From G963674665 sp964609625 (GTDB lineage Bacteria > Desulfobacterota > Desulfovibrionia > Desulfovibrionales > Desulfovibrionaceae), in the NCBI GenBank assembly GCA_964609625.1, contig CAZSRS010000018.1, positions 13,406 to 77,405 of the forward strand: a stretch of 64,000 nucleotides of DNA. Reading direction: 5' to 3'. A model generated the notes under the pieces. The model was not told where the DNA came from and did no database searches. It saw only the letters and a list, made by a program, of their open reading frames with translations. The translations under genes and the position numbers were made by a program. Below, piece after piece: positions 40,593 to 49,332 of the stretch; the first letter of the stretch is position 1; each line of letters opens with the position of its first letter.

Positions 40593-41459
40593 ATGTCCAC
40601 GCCACGCCTAAACCCACTCCTGCGCGAGGTCCTGGAGACCCTACACATCCTGAGCCGCAACCCCTCGGCCGTGGCCGGCGCGTTGATCATCGCCCTGATG
40701 CTGCTCATGGCGCTCTCGGCGGACTTCCTGGCGCCCTTCGACCCCCTGCGGATCAACCTCTCCCAACGGCTCGCACCCCCAGACTCCCAACACCTCCTGG
40801 GCACCGACGAACTGGGGCGCGACCTGCTCAGCCGGATCATGCACGGCGCGCGCATCTCCCTGCGGGTGGGGCTGCTGGTGGTGGTCCTGGCCGGGGGGGG
40901 CGGCTCCCTGCTGGGCGCGGTGGCCGGCTATCTCGGGGGGCGGGTTGACAACCTGATCATGCGCTGCATGGACGTAATCCTCTCCTTCCCGGCCCTGGTG
41001 CTGGCCATGGCCCTGGCCGCGGCCATGGGACCGAACCTGACCAACGCCATGCTGGCCATCTCAGTGGTCATGATCCCCAAGTTCGCCCGACTGGTGCGCG
41101 GCGAGGCCCTGGTGGTGCGCGAAATGCCCTTCGTGGCCGCGGCCAGGGTCTCGGGCGCCTCCAACGCCTGGATCATCGCCCGGCACATCCTGCCCAACTG
41201 CCTCAACCCGGTGATCGTGCTCGCCACCCTGGCCATGGGCGAGGCCATCCTCATCGCCGCCTCCCTGTCCTTCATCGGCCTGGGAGCCCAGCCTCCGGTG
41301 CCGGAATGGGGCGCCATGGTCTCCATGGGGCGCAAGTTCCTCATGGACCAGTGGTGGTACGCCGCTTTTCCTGGGCTGTTCATCTGCGTCACGGTCATCG
41401 GCTGCAACATCCTGGGCGACGCCCTGCGCGACGTGCTCGACCCGAGGATCAGGAGGTGA
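40593..41459 (+). CDS. dppC: Peptide ABC transporter permease, DppC type
   Basis: A 288-residue permease. The N-terminal OppC segment is followed by HLLGTDELGRDLLSRIMHGA, a strong DppC signature. The EAA loop is FVAAARVSGASNAWIIARHI, and the C-terminal LSFIGLGAQPPVPEWGAMVS and LGDALRDVLDPR are classic. It is followed by a 190-base structured gap before the ATPase genes. Confidence 0.93.
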   Translation: MSTPRLNPLLREVLETLHILSRNPSAVAGALIIALMLLMALSADFLAPFDPLRINLSQRLAPPDSQHLLGTDELGRDLLSRIMHGARISLRVGLLVVVLAGGGGSLLGAVAGYLGGRVDNLIMRCMDVILSFPALVLAMALAAAMGPNLTNAMLAISVVMIPKFARLVRGEALVVREMPFVAAARVSGASNAWIIARHILPNCLNPVIVLATLAMGEAILIAASLSFIGLGAQPPVPEWGAMVSMGRKFLMDQWWYAAFPGLFICVTVIGCNILGDALRDVLDPRIRR

Positions 41460-41508
41460 TGCTGGTGACGACGTTCCGGCTGGCTGTCCCGCCCCTCGAT
41501 ATTTGTCG

Positions 41509-41624
41509 TTCAGGGCTCCATTCGGGAACGCCCCTCCGGGGCTTTGAATGCCAATACCTGGACTATTCCCGGAACTCAGCCCTGAAGGGACGAGACGAAA
41601 TTGAGCATGGGGCATCGCCCCATG
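41509..41624 (+). other. Structured intergenic element between permease and ATPase genes
   Basis: Three stem-loops lie in the 190-base gap. The outer arms 41509-41528 and 41566-41586 pair as an imperfect repeat (TTCAGGGCT...TTCGGGAA with TTCCCGGAA...AGCCCTGAA). Inside is GCCCC-TCC-GGGGC (41530-41542). Then CATGGGGC-ATC-GCCCCATG (41606-41624) forms a perfect 8-bp stem. No T-runs follow. It may be a repeat element or an mRNA structure tuning ATPase expression. Confidence 0.65.
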
Positions 41625-41649
41625 TGACGCACCTTGTTCCCAGACCCTT

Positions 41650-42630
41650 ATGACCACGCCCCTGCTCGCCATACACGGCCTGAGTCTGGCCTTCGACACT
41701 CGGCGAGGGAGCGCCCAGGTCCTGGAAAACTTGCACCTGGATATCCTTCCCGGAGAAATTTTCGGCCTTGTGGGCGAGACAGGCTGCGGTAAGTCCGTCA
41801 CCGGCCGGGCCGTTCTCGGACTTATCCCACAACCACCCGGGCGGATCACGGCCGGAGAAATCATCTTTGACGGCCAAGACCTGCTGCGCCGCACCAACCG
41901 ACAGATGCGGCACATCCGCGGCCGGCGCGTCTCCATGATCTTCCAGGAGCCCATGACCAGCCTGAATCCCGTCTTCACCGTGGGGCGCCAAATGCGCGAG
42001 GTGGTCATGCTGCACAAGGGGCTGTCGCGCCGCGAGGCCGAGGAGCACTGCGCGACCATGCTTGGCCGAGTGCGCCTGTCCAACCAGCGTGGGCTGCTGC
42101 GCGCCTACCCCCACGAACTTTCAGGCGGCATGCGGCAGCGGGTGATGATCGCCATGGCCCTGTCCTGCGATCCACAGCTGCTCATCGCGGATGAACCCAC
42201 CACGGCCCTGGACGTCACGGTGCAGAAGCGGGTGCTGGCCATCCTCGCCTCCCTGACCAGTGAGCGTGGTTTGGCGGTCCTGCTCATCACCCACGACATG
42301 GGCGTGGTGGCCCAGCTCTGCGACCGCGTGGCCGTGATGTACGCCGGCATGCTGGTGGAGTGCGCGCCGGTGGCCGAACTGTTCAAGGCGCCGGCACACC
42401 CCTACACCCAGGGGCTCATTGCCGCCATACCGGGCTTTGACGACGCCCATGACGCGCCTTTGCCCTCCATTCCAGGCACCGTGCCCAGCCTGGTACATCC
42501 TCCCCCGGGCTGTCGCTTCCACACACGCTGCACAAGGCGCTTCGCGCCCTGCGACCAGAGCGCGCCTCTGCTGCTGCCGACCAGGGGCAAACACCTCGTG
42601 GCTTGTCATCTCTATCAGGGGGCGGCATGA
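41650..42630 (+). CDS. dppD: Peptide ABC transporter ATPase, DppD type
   Basis: A 326-residue ATPase. Walker A is GETGCGKS, the Q-loop is in SMIFQEPMTSLNPVFTVGRQ, the signature is LSGGMRQR, Walker B LLIADEPTTALDVTV and the H-loop LITHDMG. The C-terminal oligopeptide-transporter domain has PPGCRFHTRCTRRFAPC, a probable iron-sulfur or metal cysteine pattern seen in DppD/OppD. No ribosome-binding site is visible before the ATG; a hairpin lies about 26 bases upstream. Its stop overlaps the next ATPase gene (ATGA). Confidence 0.92.
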   Translation: MTTPLLAIHGLSLAFDTRRGSAQVLENLHLDILPGEIFGLVGETGCGKSVTGRAVLGLIPQPPGRITAGEIIFDGQDLLRRTNRQMRHIRGRRVSMIFQEPMTSLNPVFTVGRQMREVVMLHKGLSRREAEEHCATMLGRVRLSNQRGLLRAYPHELSGGMRQRVMIAMALSCDPQLLIADEPTTALDVTVQKRVLAILASLTSERGLAVLLITHDMGVVAQLCDRVAVMYAGMLVECAPVAELFKAPAHPYTQGLIAAIPGFDDAHDAPLPSIPGTVPSLVHPPPGCRFHTRCTRRFAPCDQSAPLLLPTRGKHLVACHLYQGAA

Positions 42631-43628
42631 GCGCCCTGATCCAGGTACAGGACCTGCATAAGTGGTTCCCGATTCGCGGGAGCGGCGGACTGTTCAGGAA
42701 GGCCGCGCTGCTGCGCGCCGTGGACGGCGTCAGCTTCGAGGTGCCCGAGGCCGGAACCTTCGGACTGGTGGGCGAGAGCGGCAGTGGCAAATCCACGGTC
42801 GCTGCCTGCATCCTCCGACTGCTCACCCCGGACAAGGGGGGTGTGCTGTTCAGGGGTGCGGATCTGGCCCTACTCTCGGGCAAACCTCTGCGCCGCATGC
42901 GGCGCGGACTCTCGGTGGTCTTCCAGGACCCGCACTCTTCCCTGGATCCGCGCATGACCGTGAAGACCATCGTTGGCGCGCCCCTGCGGGTGTACACACA
43001 AATCAGGGGGCGGGAGCTGGAGGCCAAGGTACGGGCAATGCTTGAGGAAGTGGGCCTCGACGCAGAGCATCTGCACCGCTATCCGCACGAATTCTCCGGA
43101 GGACAACGCCAGCGCATCGCCATCGCCCGCGCCCTGATCACCGACCCGGAGTGCATCGTACTGGACGAGCCCACCAGCGCCCTGGACGTCTCGGTGCAGG
43201 CGCAGATCCTCAACCTGTTGCGCGAACTGCAAGCCCGGCGCGGAACCGCCTACCTGCTCATCTCCCACAACTTGGCCGTGGTGCGGCGCATGAGTCGGGA
43301 AATCGGGGTGCTGTATCGTGGTGCCCTGGTGGAGACGGCGCCCAGGGCGGCGTTGTTCCAAGCACCCCTGCACCCGTACACGCGCATACTGCTGGACGCC
43401 GCACCCCTGCCCGATCCGGAGCGCCGCCACGACCTGTGCGCGGACGTCGCCCAATGGGGTACCTTGGACAACGCCGCAGACATGCCCCCGCCGGAGAGCG
43501 GCTGCCGCTTCCACCCACGCTGCCCGGAGCGCGCGGTCGTCTGCGCCCGGCAGGCACCGCCCTCCCTGCACCTTGGCAAAGGGGGCGAGGGGCGCATGGT
43601 GGCCTGCCACCTGCACGGAGCTGGGTGA
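42627..43628 (+). CDS. dppF: Peptide ABC transporter ATPase, DppF type
   Basis: A 333-residue ATPase partnering DppD. Motifs are GESGSGKST (Walker A), VVFQDPHSSLDPRMTV (Q-loop), FSGGQRQR (signature), CIVLDEPTSALDVSV (Walker B) and LISHNLAV (H-loop). The C-terminal ESGCRFHPRCPERAVVC carries the cysteine pattern of oligopeptide ATPases. ATGA overlap with dppD ensures coupled translation. Confidence 0.93.
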   Translation: MSALIQVQDLHKWFPIRGSGGLFRKAALLRAVDGVSFEVPEAGTFGLVGESGSGKSTVAACILRLLTPDKGGVLFRGADLALLSGKPLRRMRRGLSVVFQDPHSSLDPRMTVKTIVGAPLRVYTQIRGRELEAKVRAMLEEVGLDAEHLHRYPHEFSGGQRQRIAIARALITDPECIVLDEPTSALDVSVQAQILNLLRELQARRGTAYLLISHNLAVVRRMSREIGVLYRGALVETAPRAALFQAPLHPYTRILLDAAPLPDPERRHDLCADVAQWGTLDNAADMPPPESGCRFHPRCPERAVVCARQAPPSLHLGKGGEGRMVACHLHGAG

Positions 43629-43694
43629 CATAATCATTGAATCCTCCTGGCAGAACAGGTGACTAACACCGGGCAAAGATGCTATGAGCCGGTG

Positions 43695-44528
43695 ATGCGA
43701 ATTTTCATCTGTGCCGACATGGAGGGCGTGGGTGGGGTTGCCCGGCAAGAACAGACCCGTCCCAACGGCCCCGAGTACGAGCGCGCCCGCCTCTGGATGA
43801 CCCGCGAAGTCGCAGTGGTGGTGGAGACCTGCTTCGCCCAGGGCGCCGCTGCAGTGACCGTGGCCGACTCCCACAATAAGGGGCTGAACCTGCTCCAGGA
43901 AATGCTGCCGCCGCGCACCCGACTGATCGCCGGCGCGCCTCGCCCCCTGAGCATGATGGAGGGCATCCAGGACGGCGCCGACCTGGTGATCTTTTTGGGC
44001 GCCCACGCCATGGCCGGCACTCCAGATGCCTGCCTCTGCCACACCTATGCGAGTTTTCTGCGCCGTGTGCGGTTGAACTCCGTGCAGGTGGGCGAGTTGG
44101 GCATCAATGCGGCCCTGGCCGGGCATTTCCACGCTCCGGTGGCCCTGGTGGCCGGCGACGCGGCTGCCTGCGACGAGGCCGAGGCCCTGTTGCCGGGGGT
44201 GGAGACCGTGGCCCTGAAGCAGGCCCTGAGCGCCTGGGCCGTGCGCACGCAAACGCCCGAGCGCAGTCTGGAGTTGTTGCGCGAGGCCGCGCTGGCGATC
44301 CTGCGGCGCACTTCTCCCTGGCCCATCTGGCGCCTCGAAGGCAGCGTGCTGCTGGAACTGGAATTCAGTACCGCCGCGGCCGCGGACCGCGCCCTGTTCT
44401 TGCCGCGCTCCCAAAGGGGGGACGAGGGGTGCGACGTGCGCTACGAGGCCGCCGACACCCTGGAGGCTTTCCAGGCCTTGCAAAGCATGCTGGAGTTGGC
44501 CCGGGGCGCGGAGATGCCCGGAGCGTAG
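43695..44528 (+). CDS. M55 D-aminopeptidase (DppA-type)
   Basis: A 277-residue zinc peptidase of family M55, which releases N-terminal D-amino acids such as D-Ala from D-Ala-D-Ala. Zinc-ligand positions are recognisable: the D-x-E in CADMEGVGG, DSHNKGLN, GAHAMAGTP and GELGINAALAG. The ATG at 43695 was chosen because the protein core starts at once (MRIFICADMEG); a GTG 12 codons earlier is possible. In Bacillus subtilis the same peptidase is encoded with a dipeptide transporter, as here. That suggests recycling of cell-wall dipeptides. Confidence 0.9.
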   Translation: MRIFICADMEGVGGVARQEQTRPNGPEYERARLWMTREVAVVVETCFAQGAAAVTVADSHNKGLNLLQEMLPPRTRLIAGAPRPLSMMEGIQDGADLVIFLGAHAMAGTPDACLCHTYASFLRRVRLNSVQVGELGINAALAGHFHAPVALVAGDAAACDEAEALLPGVETVALKQALSAWAVRTQTPERSLELLREAALAILRRTSPWPIWRLEGSVLLELEFSTAAAADRALFLPRSQRGDEGCDVRYEAADTLEAFQALQSMLELARGAEMPGA

Positions 44529-44592
44529 GGTCAAACACGTTGTTCAAACCATCTCCACTCTTCATCAGATACGAGAGCTTCCCCCTAACCTC

Positions 44593-44621
44593 TTGTGAGG
44601 TATAGAAATAATCTGTCTTAT
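44593..44621 (+). promoter_or_regulatory. Candidate promoter for the RND operon
   Basis: TTGTGA (44593-44598) and TCTTAT (44616-44621) are 17 bases apart in an AT-rich patch. The leader of about 105 bases contains the small inverted repeat ACCAC-AAAAG-GTGGT. No local repressor gene is present. Confidence 0.35.
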
Positions 44622-44731
44622 CCCTTGCAATACGGGCTTCTTTGCCCTATACCACAAAAGGTGGTGGCCTCAATGAAGGGAGTGTAGCGGGAATTGATAC
44701 CGGTCTGGATGCACAAAGCAAGGAGAGGGCG

Positions 44732-46069
44732 ATGCGGTGGTCTGAATTGCTGAACGTTTCGGTTCGTCGTGCAATGGTGCTGTATGTGACTGCCCTGCTC
44801 ATTGCCGGGCTTGTGGCCGGTTGCGGCGACTCCGGTAAAGACCAGGCCGGGAAGCCTGAACAAGGGGCGCGGACGCAAGAGCAAAGCAAGGATCAGGCAC
44901 CCCCCTCCCAACCCGTCCAGCAGGCGGCTCCCCCTCCCAGCGTCAAGGTCGTCAAGGCCGACCCGATTGATGTCCCAGGAATAATTGAATATCCTGCCAG
45001 CATCCAAGCCAAGGACAGCGTGGATATCCGGGCCAGGGTCCAGGGGTACCTCCTCGAACGCCACTTCGATGAAGGCTCCACGGTCGAGACCGGGCAGCTG
45101 CTCTTCAGCATAGACCCCAGCGAATACGAGGAGTCCCTGAAAAACGCCCGAGCCCAACTCAAACGCAACCAGGCCACGCTGGGCCAGGCCAGGACCGAAC
45201 TGGACCGTTTCAAACGCCTGGTGGATCAAGGGGCGGTGAGCCGCGACGAGTACGACCAGCGTCGTACCACGGTGGAAGAGGACGCGGCCACGGTATCCAG
45301 CCAGGAGGCCGTCGTCAAGCAAGCCGAGCTGAACCTGAGCTATACCAAGATCTCGGCGCCCATCTCCGGCCGCATCGGCCGCGCCCAGGCCCAGGTCGGC
45401 GACCTGGTGGGCAAGGGCGAGAATACCCTGCTCGCCACCATTACCAGCGTGGACCCCATCTACGTCAACTTCAGCATCAGCGAGCAGGACTACCTCAAGC
45501 ACGTCAAAGCGGCCCAGGAAACCCCCGACAAGTCCGACGACGTCAGAATCATGCTCGTGCTCCCGGATGGCACCATCTACAGCAAGGACGGGGAGATCAA
45601 CATGATCGACCCGACTCTGGACCAGAAGACCGGAACCCTCGGCGTGCGCGCCACCGTTCCCAATCCCCAGGGCCTGCTCAGGCCTGGCCAGTTCGGCCGC
45701 GTGCGCATAGCGGCGCAGCTGCCCAACAAGTCCATTCTCATACCCCAACGCGCCGTCATGGACGTCCAGGGCATGCAGACCTGCCTCGTGATCCCGGCCA
45801 AGGACGCCGGCGGAGCCAACACCGTGGTCAGCAAGGTCGTGCAAAAGGGACAGGAAATCGGCTCGCTGGTGACCATTGTCCAGGGTCTCGAGGCAGGGGA
45901 CCTCGTCCTCATCGAGGGGCAGCAGAAAATCCGTTCCGGTGCGGTCATTGCCCCCGATATCGTGCCCCTGGACCTGACTCCCTTGCATACACTGCTTGGA
46001 GAAACGCCCGACGGCGAGGCGCACGCTTCCGACAACGCCACACAAGCCACGGGAGACGGGCAACAATGA
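44732..46069 (+). CDS. RND efflux membrane-fusion lipoprotein (AcrA/MexA type)
   Basis: Periplasmic adaptor of a tripartite efflux pump, 445 residues. A signal peptide ends in the lipobox VAGC (C30), giving a lipoprotein. The lipoyl halves (VDIRARVQGYLLERHFDEGS and LSYTKISAPISGRIGRA) flank a short coiled coil. Barrel and proximal domains follow (VDPIYVNFSISEQDYL, RPGQFGRVRIAAQLPNKSIL). AAGGAG lies six bases before the ATG; an earlier start in frame was rejected. Overlaps the pump gene by four bases. Confidence 0.93.
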   Translation: MRWSELLNVSVRRAMVLYVTALLIAGLVAGCGDSGKDQAGKPEQGARTQEQSKDQAPPSQPVQQAAPPPSVKVVKADPIDVPGIIEYPASIQAKDSVDIRARVQGYLLERHFDEGSTVETGQLLFSIDPSEYEESLKNARAQLKRNQATLGQARTELDRFKRLVDQGAVSRDEYDQRRTTVEEDAATVSSQEAVVKQAELNLSYTKISAPISGRIGRAQAQVGDLVGKGENTLLATITSVDPIYVNFSISEQDYLKHVKAAQETPDKSDDVRIMLVLPDGTIYSKDGEINMIDPTLDQKTGTLGVRATVPNPQGLLRPGQFGRVRIAAQLPNKSILIPQRAVMDVQGMQTCLVIPAKDAGGANTVVSKVVQKGQEIGSLVTIVQGLEAGDLVLIEGQQKIRSGAVIAPDIVPLDLTPLHTLLGETPDGEAHASDNATQATGDGQQ

Positions 46070-49000
46070 TCGGCTTCTTCATCAACAGGCCCATCTTCGC
46101 GGGGGTGGTCTCCATCATCATCACCCTGCTTGGCGGCCTGTCCATACTGACCCTGCCCATTGCCCAATATCCTGACATCACACCGCCCACGGTGCAGGTA
46201 GCGGCCTCCTACACCGGCGCCAACGCCGAGGTCGTGGCCGACACCGTGGCCACCCCCATCGAGGAGCAGGTCAACGGCGCGGAAGGCATGATCTACATGT
46301 CCTCCATCTCCGCCAACGACGGCTCCATGAGCCTCACCGTGACCTTCGAGGTGGGGCGCGATCTGGACATGGCCACGGTGGACGTGCAGAACCGGCTCAG
46401 CCTAGCCCAGCCGCAGCTGCCTTCGGACGTCACCCGGCAGGGGCTCAGCGTCAAGAAGCAGTCCCCCAACATCCTGCTGGTCATCAACCTCATCAGTCCC
46501 GAAAACACCCTCGACAGCCTGTTCCTGACCAACTACGCCAAGATCAACCTCAGCGACGCCCTTGCGCGCATCACCGGCGTGGGCAACGTCCAGGTATACG
46601 GCGCGGGCGACTACTCCATGCGCATCTGGCTGGATCCGTCCAGGCTCTCTGACCGCGGCCTCGACGTCACGGACGTGGCCAACGCCATCAAGGAGCAGAA
46701 CGTCCAGGCCCCGGCCGGGCAGATCGGCATGCCCCCCACTCCGCCGGGACAGGAGTTCCAGTACGCCGTCCGTGTGGAAGGGCGACTGGATGACATCGAG
46801 CAGTTCCAGAACATCATTGTGCGCTCCAATCCGGACGGCACCACCATCCGCCTCAAGGACCTGGGCACCGCGGAAATGGGCGCCCTGACCTACGGCAACT
46901 TCAGCCGACTCAACGGCAAGGACACCTGCTCCATCCTAGTCTATCAACTACCCGGCGCCAATGCCCTGGATACCGTGGCCGAGGTACGACGGACCGTGGC
47001 CGAATTCTCCAAGAAGTTCCCCCAGGGCATCGAATACCGCATTCCCTACGACACCACCGAGTTCGTCAAGGTCTCCATCGAGGAGGTCATGAAGACCCTC
47101 TACGAGGCCTTGTTCCTGGTGTTGCTCGTGGTCTTCGTCTTCCTGCAGAACTGGCGGGCCACCCTGATTCCCATGGTCACGGTGCCGGTCTCCCTCATCG
47201 GTACCTTCGCCGTGTTCCAACTGCTGGGATTCAGCATCAACACCCTGTCGCTCTTCGGCATTGTCCTGGCCATCGGCCTGGTGGTGGACGACGCCATCGT
47301 GGTGGTCGAGGCGGTGCAACGCATCATCGACGAAAAGGGGCTCAAACCCAAGGAAGCCACGGTCCAGGCCATGAAGGAGGTCGCCGGAGCCGTGGTGGCC
47401 ACCAGCCTGGTGCTCATCGCCGTGTTCGTGCCGGTTTCCTTCATGGGTGGCATCACGGGGCGGCTGTATCAGCAGTTCGCCCTGACCCTGTCCGTGGCCG
47501 TGACCATATCCACCATCAACGCCCTGACACTCAGCCCCGCGCTCTGCGCCCTGCTGCTCGGACCGGCCAAGGAAGGCAAAGGGCCACTGAAATGGTTCTT
47601 CAGGATATTCAACAAAGCCTTCGACCGCGTCACCAGGGGCTACCTGGCCAGCGTTCGCGGCGCCCTGCGCCTGGCCGTCCTGACCCTGGGCGTGCTGGGT
47701 GTCCTGATCTTCGCCACCTGGGGACTCATGGAGCGCATCCCGACAGGATTCGTGCCCGACGAGGACCAGGGCTACTTCATGGTCAACGTCCAGCTGCCCT
47801 CGGCCGCCTCGGTGGAACGCAACGACGAAGTGATGCGGAAGGTGGAGCAATACTTCGAGAACGCCCCCGGTGTGAGCGATGTGCTTACCCTCGGTGGCCT
47901 GAACATCCTCAACGGCTCCAGCAGCTCCTACACCTCCAGTATGTTCGTGATCCTCGATCCATGGGGCGCGCGTACCACGCCGCAGACCTCCATCCGGGCG
48001 ATCATGGGCAGCGCTTACAAGGAGTTGGGGCAGATGCAGGATGCAGTTGTCATGGTCTTCAACCCGCCCCCCATCCAAGGCGTGGGGCAGGCAGGCGGCT
48101 TCACCCTGGAATTGCAAGACAAAACCGGCGGCACGGTGCAGGATTTGGCCAAGGTAGCGGCCGACTTCATCGCCGAGGCAAACAAGCGGCCCGAGCTGTC
48201 ACACGTCTTCACCACCTTCTCGGCCGACGTACCGCAGATCGAGGTGGAGGTGGACCGCGAGAAGGCCAAAACCAAGAGGGTGGCCATCAGCGACATCTTC
48301 CTGACCCTGCAGACCTATCTCGGTGGCTACTACGTCAACGACTTCAACAAGTACGGCCGCACGTACAGGGTCATGCTGCAGGCCGCACCCCAATTCCGCT
48401 CGGATCCAAACCAGATCGGCAACTACTACGTGCGTTCCACCACGGATGAGATGGTTCCCCTCTCCACGCTGGTACAAATCAAACAGATCCAGGGACCGCA
48501 GTATGTGCAGCATTTCAACATCTATCAGACAGTGGAAATCTCGGGCAGTGCGGCACCGGGTTACAGCTCGGGCCAAGCCATCCAAACCATGAAGGAACTG
48601 GCAGCCGAACTCTTGCCCGACGGCTACGACTTCTCCTGGTCGGGCATGAGCTACCAGGAAGTGCAGCAGGGCAATCAGGCCACCGTTTCCTTTTCCCTGG
48701 CCGTGCTCATGGTCTTCCTGCTCCTGGCCGCGCTCTACGAGTCCTGGCTGATTCCCCTGGCCGTGCTGTTCACGGTGCCCCTGGGCGTGTTCGGCGCGAT
48801 GCTGGGACTGAAGATCATGGGCTTGGATAACAACGTCTACGCCCAGATCGGCTTGGTGATGCTCATCGGTCTGGTGGCCAAGAACGCCATCCTTATCGTG
48901 GAGTTCGCCAAGATGCGGCACGAAGAGGGGCTTTCACCCCGGGATGCGGCCATCGAGGCGGCGCACCTGCGCTTCCGCCCCATCTTGATGACAGCCTTCG

Positions 49001-49203
49001 CCTTCATCTTCGGCACACTGCCGTTGGTGCTCGCGTCCGGCGCCGGCGCGGCCAGCCGTCACTCCCTGGGCACCTCGGTGTTCATGGGCATGGTGGTGGC
49101 CACGTTCACGGGCGTGGTCATCACTCCGGTGCTTTACCGCGTGATCCAGGGACTTTCCAGTTCGCGCCACAAAACAACCACGCCCGCGCAACCCGTAGAG
49201 TGA
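46066..49203 (+). CDS. RND multidrug efflux pump inner-membrane subunit (AcrB/HAE1 type)
   Basis: A 1045-residue proton-driven exporter, the usual size for AcrB. The opening MIGFFINRPIFAGVVSIIIT is typical. Proton-relay aspartates are in IGLVVDDAIVVVEA (about 406-407), and the lysine of span 10 in LVAKNAILIVEFAK (about 939). Porter-domain repeats and twelve spans are apparent. No outer-membrane factor gene follows, so a TolC-like protein must come from elsewhere. A hairpin ends the operon. Confidence 0.95.
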   Translation: MIGFFINRPIFAGVVSIIITLLGGLSILTLPIAQYPDITPPTVQVAASYTGANAEVVADTVATPIEEQVNGAEGMIYMSSISANDGSMSLTVTFEVGRDLDMATVDVQNRLSLAQPQLPSDVTRQGLSVKKQSPNILLVINLISPENTLDSLFLTNYAKINLSDALARITGVGNVQVYGAGDYSMRIWLDPSRLSDRGLDVTDVANAIKEQNVQAPAGQIGMPPTPPGQEFQYAVRVEGRLDDIEQFQNIIVRSNPDGTTIRLKDLGTAEMGALTYGNFSRLNGKDTCSILVYQLPGANALDTVAEVRRTVAEFSKKFPQGIEYRIPYDTTEFVKVSIEEVMKTLYEALFLVLLVVFVFLQNWRATLIPMVTVPVSLIGTFAVFQLLGFSINTLSLFGIVLAIGLVVDDAIVVVEAVQRIIDEKGLKPKEATVQAMKEVAGAVVATSLVLIAVFVPVSFMGGITGRLYQQFALTLSVAVTISTINALTLSPALCALLLGPAKEGKGPLKWFFRIFNKAFDRVTRGYLASVRGALRLAVLTLGVLGVLIFATWGLMERIPTGFVPDEDQGYFMVNVQLPSAASVERNDEVMRKVEQYFENAPGVSDVLTLGGLNILNGSSSSYTSSMFVILDPWGARTTPQTSIRAIMGSAYKELGQMQDAVVMVFNPPPIQGVGQAGGFTLELQDKTGGTVQDLAKVAADFIAEANKRPELSHVFTTFSADVPQIEVEVDREKAKTKRVAISDIFLTLQTYLGGYYVNDFNKYGRTYRVMLQAAPQFRSDPNQIGNYYVRSTTDEMVPLSTLVQIKQIQGPQYVQHFNIYQTVEISGSAAPGYSSGQAIQTMKELAAELLPDGYDFSWSGMSYQEVQQGNQATVSFSLAVLMVFLLLAALYESWLIPLAVLFTVPLGVFGAMLGLKIMGLDNNVYAQIGLVMLIGLVAKNAILIVEFAKMRHEEGLSPRDAAIEAAHLRFRPILMTAFAFIFGTLPLVLASGAGAASRHSLGTSVFMGMVVATFTGVVITPVLYRVIQGLSSSRHKTTTPAQPVE

Positions 49204-49212
49204 ACACTGACA

Positions 49213-49241
49213 GCGGCGGGACCATCCCCTGGTCCCGCCGC
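49213..49241 (+). terminator. Terminator hairpin after the RND operon
   Basis: GCGGCGGGACCA (49213-49224) pairs perfectly with TGGTCCCGCCGC (49230-49241) around a 5-base loop. The downstream run is not T-rich, so termination may need Rho or be partial. Confidence 0.65.
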
Positions 49242-49265
49242 GCATCCTATATAAAAAACCACGCA

Positions 49266-49296
49266 TTGACTCGCCCAGTCCTTCCGGGCATACACT
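49266..49296 (+). promoter_or_regulatory. Candidate promoter for the DAHP synthase gene
   Basis: TTGACT (49266-49271) is followed after 17 bases by CATACA, or after 19 by TACACT. Either would place the start within about 30 bases of the ATG at 49333. Confidence 0.4.
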
Positions 49297-49332
49297 GACC
49301 CTTTCCGTTCCCAATCCTACGAGGCAGAGCAC

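Noticed and set aside
39215..40948. 577-codon plus-strand frame
   Set aside because: It runs out of frame across the end of the binding-protein gene and both permeases. The product is Pro/Arg/His-rich and featureless.
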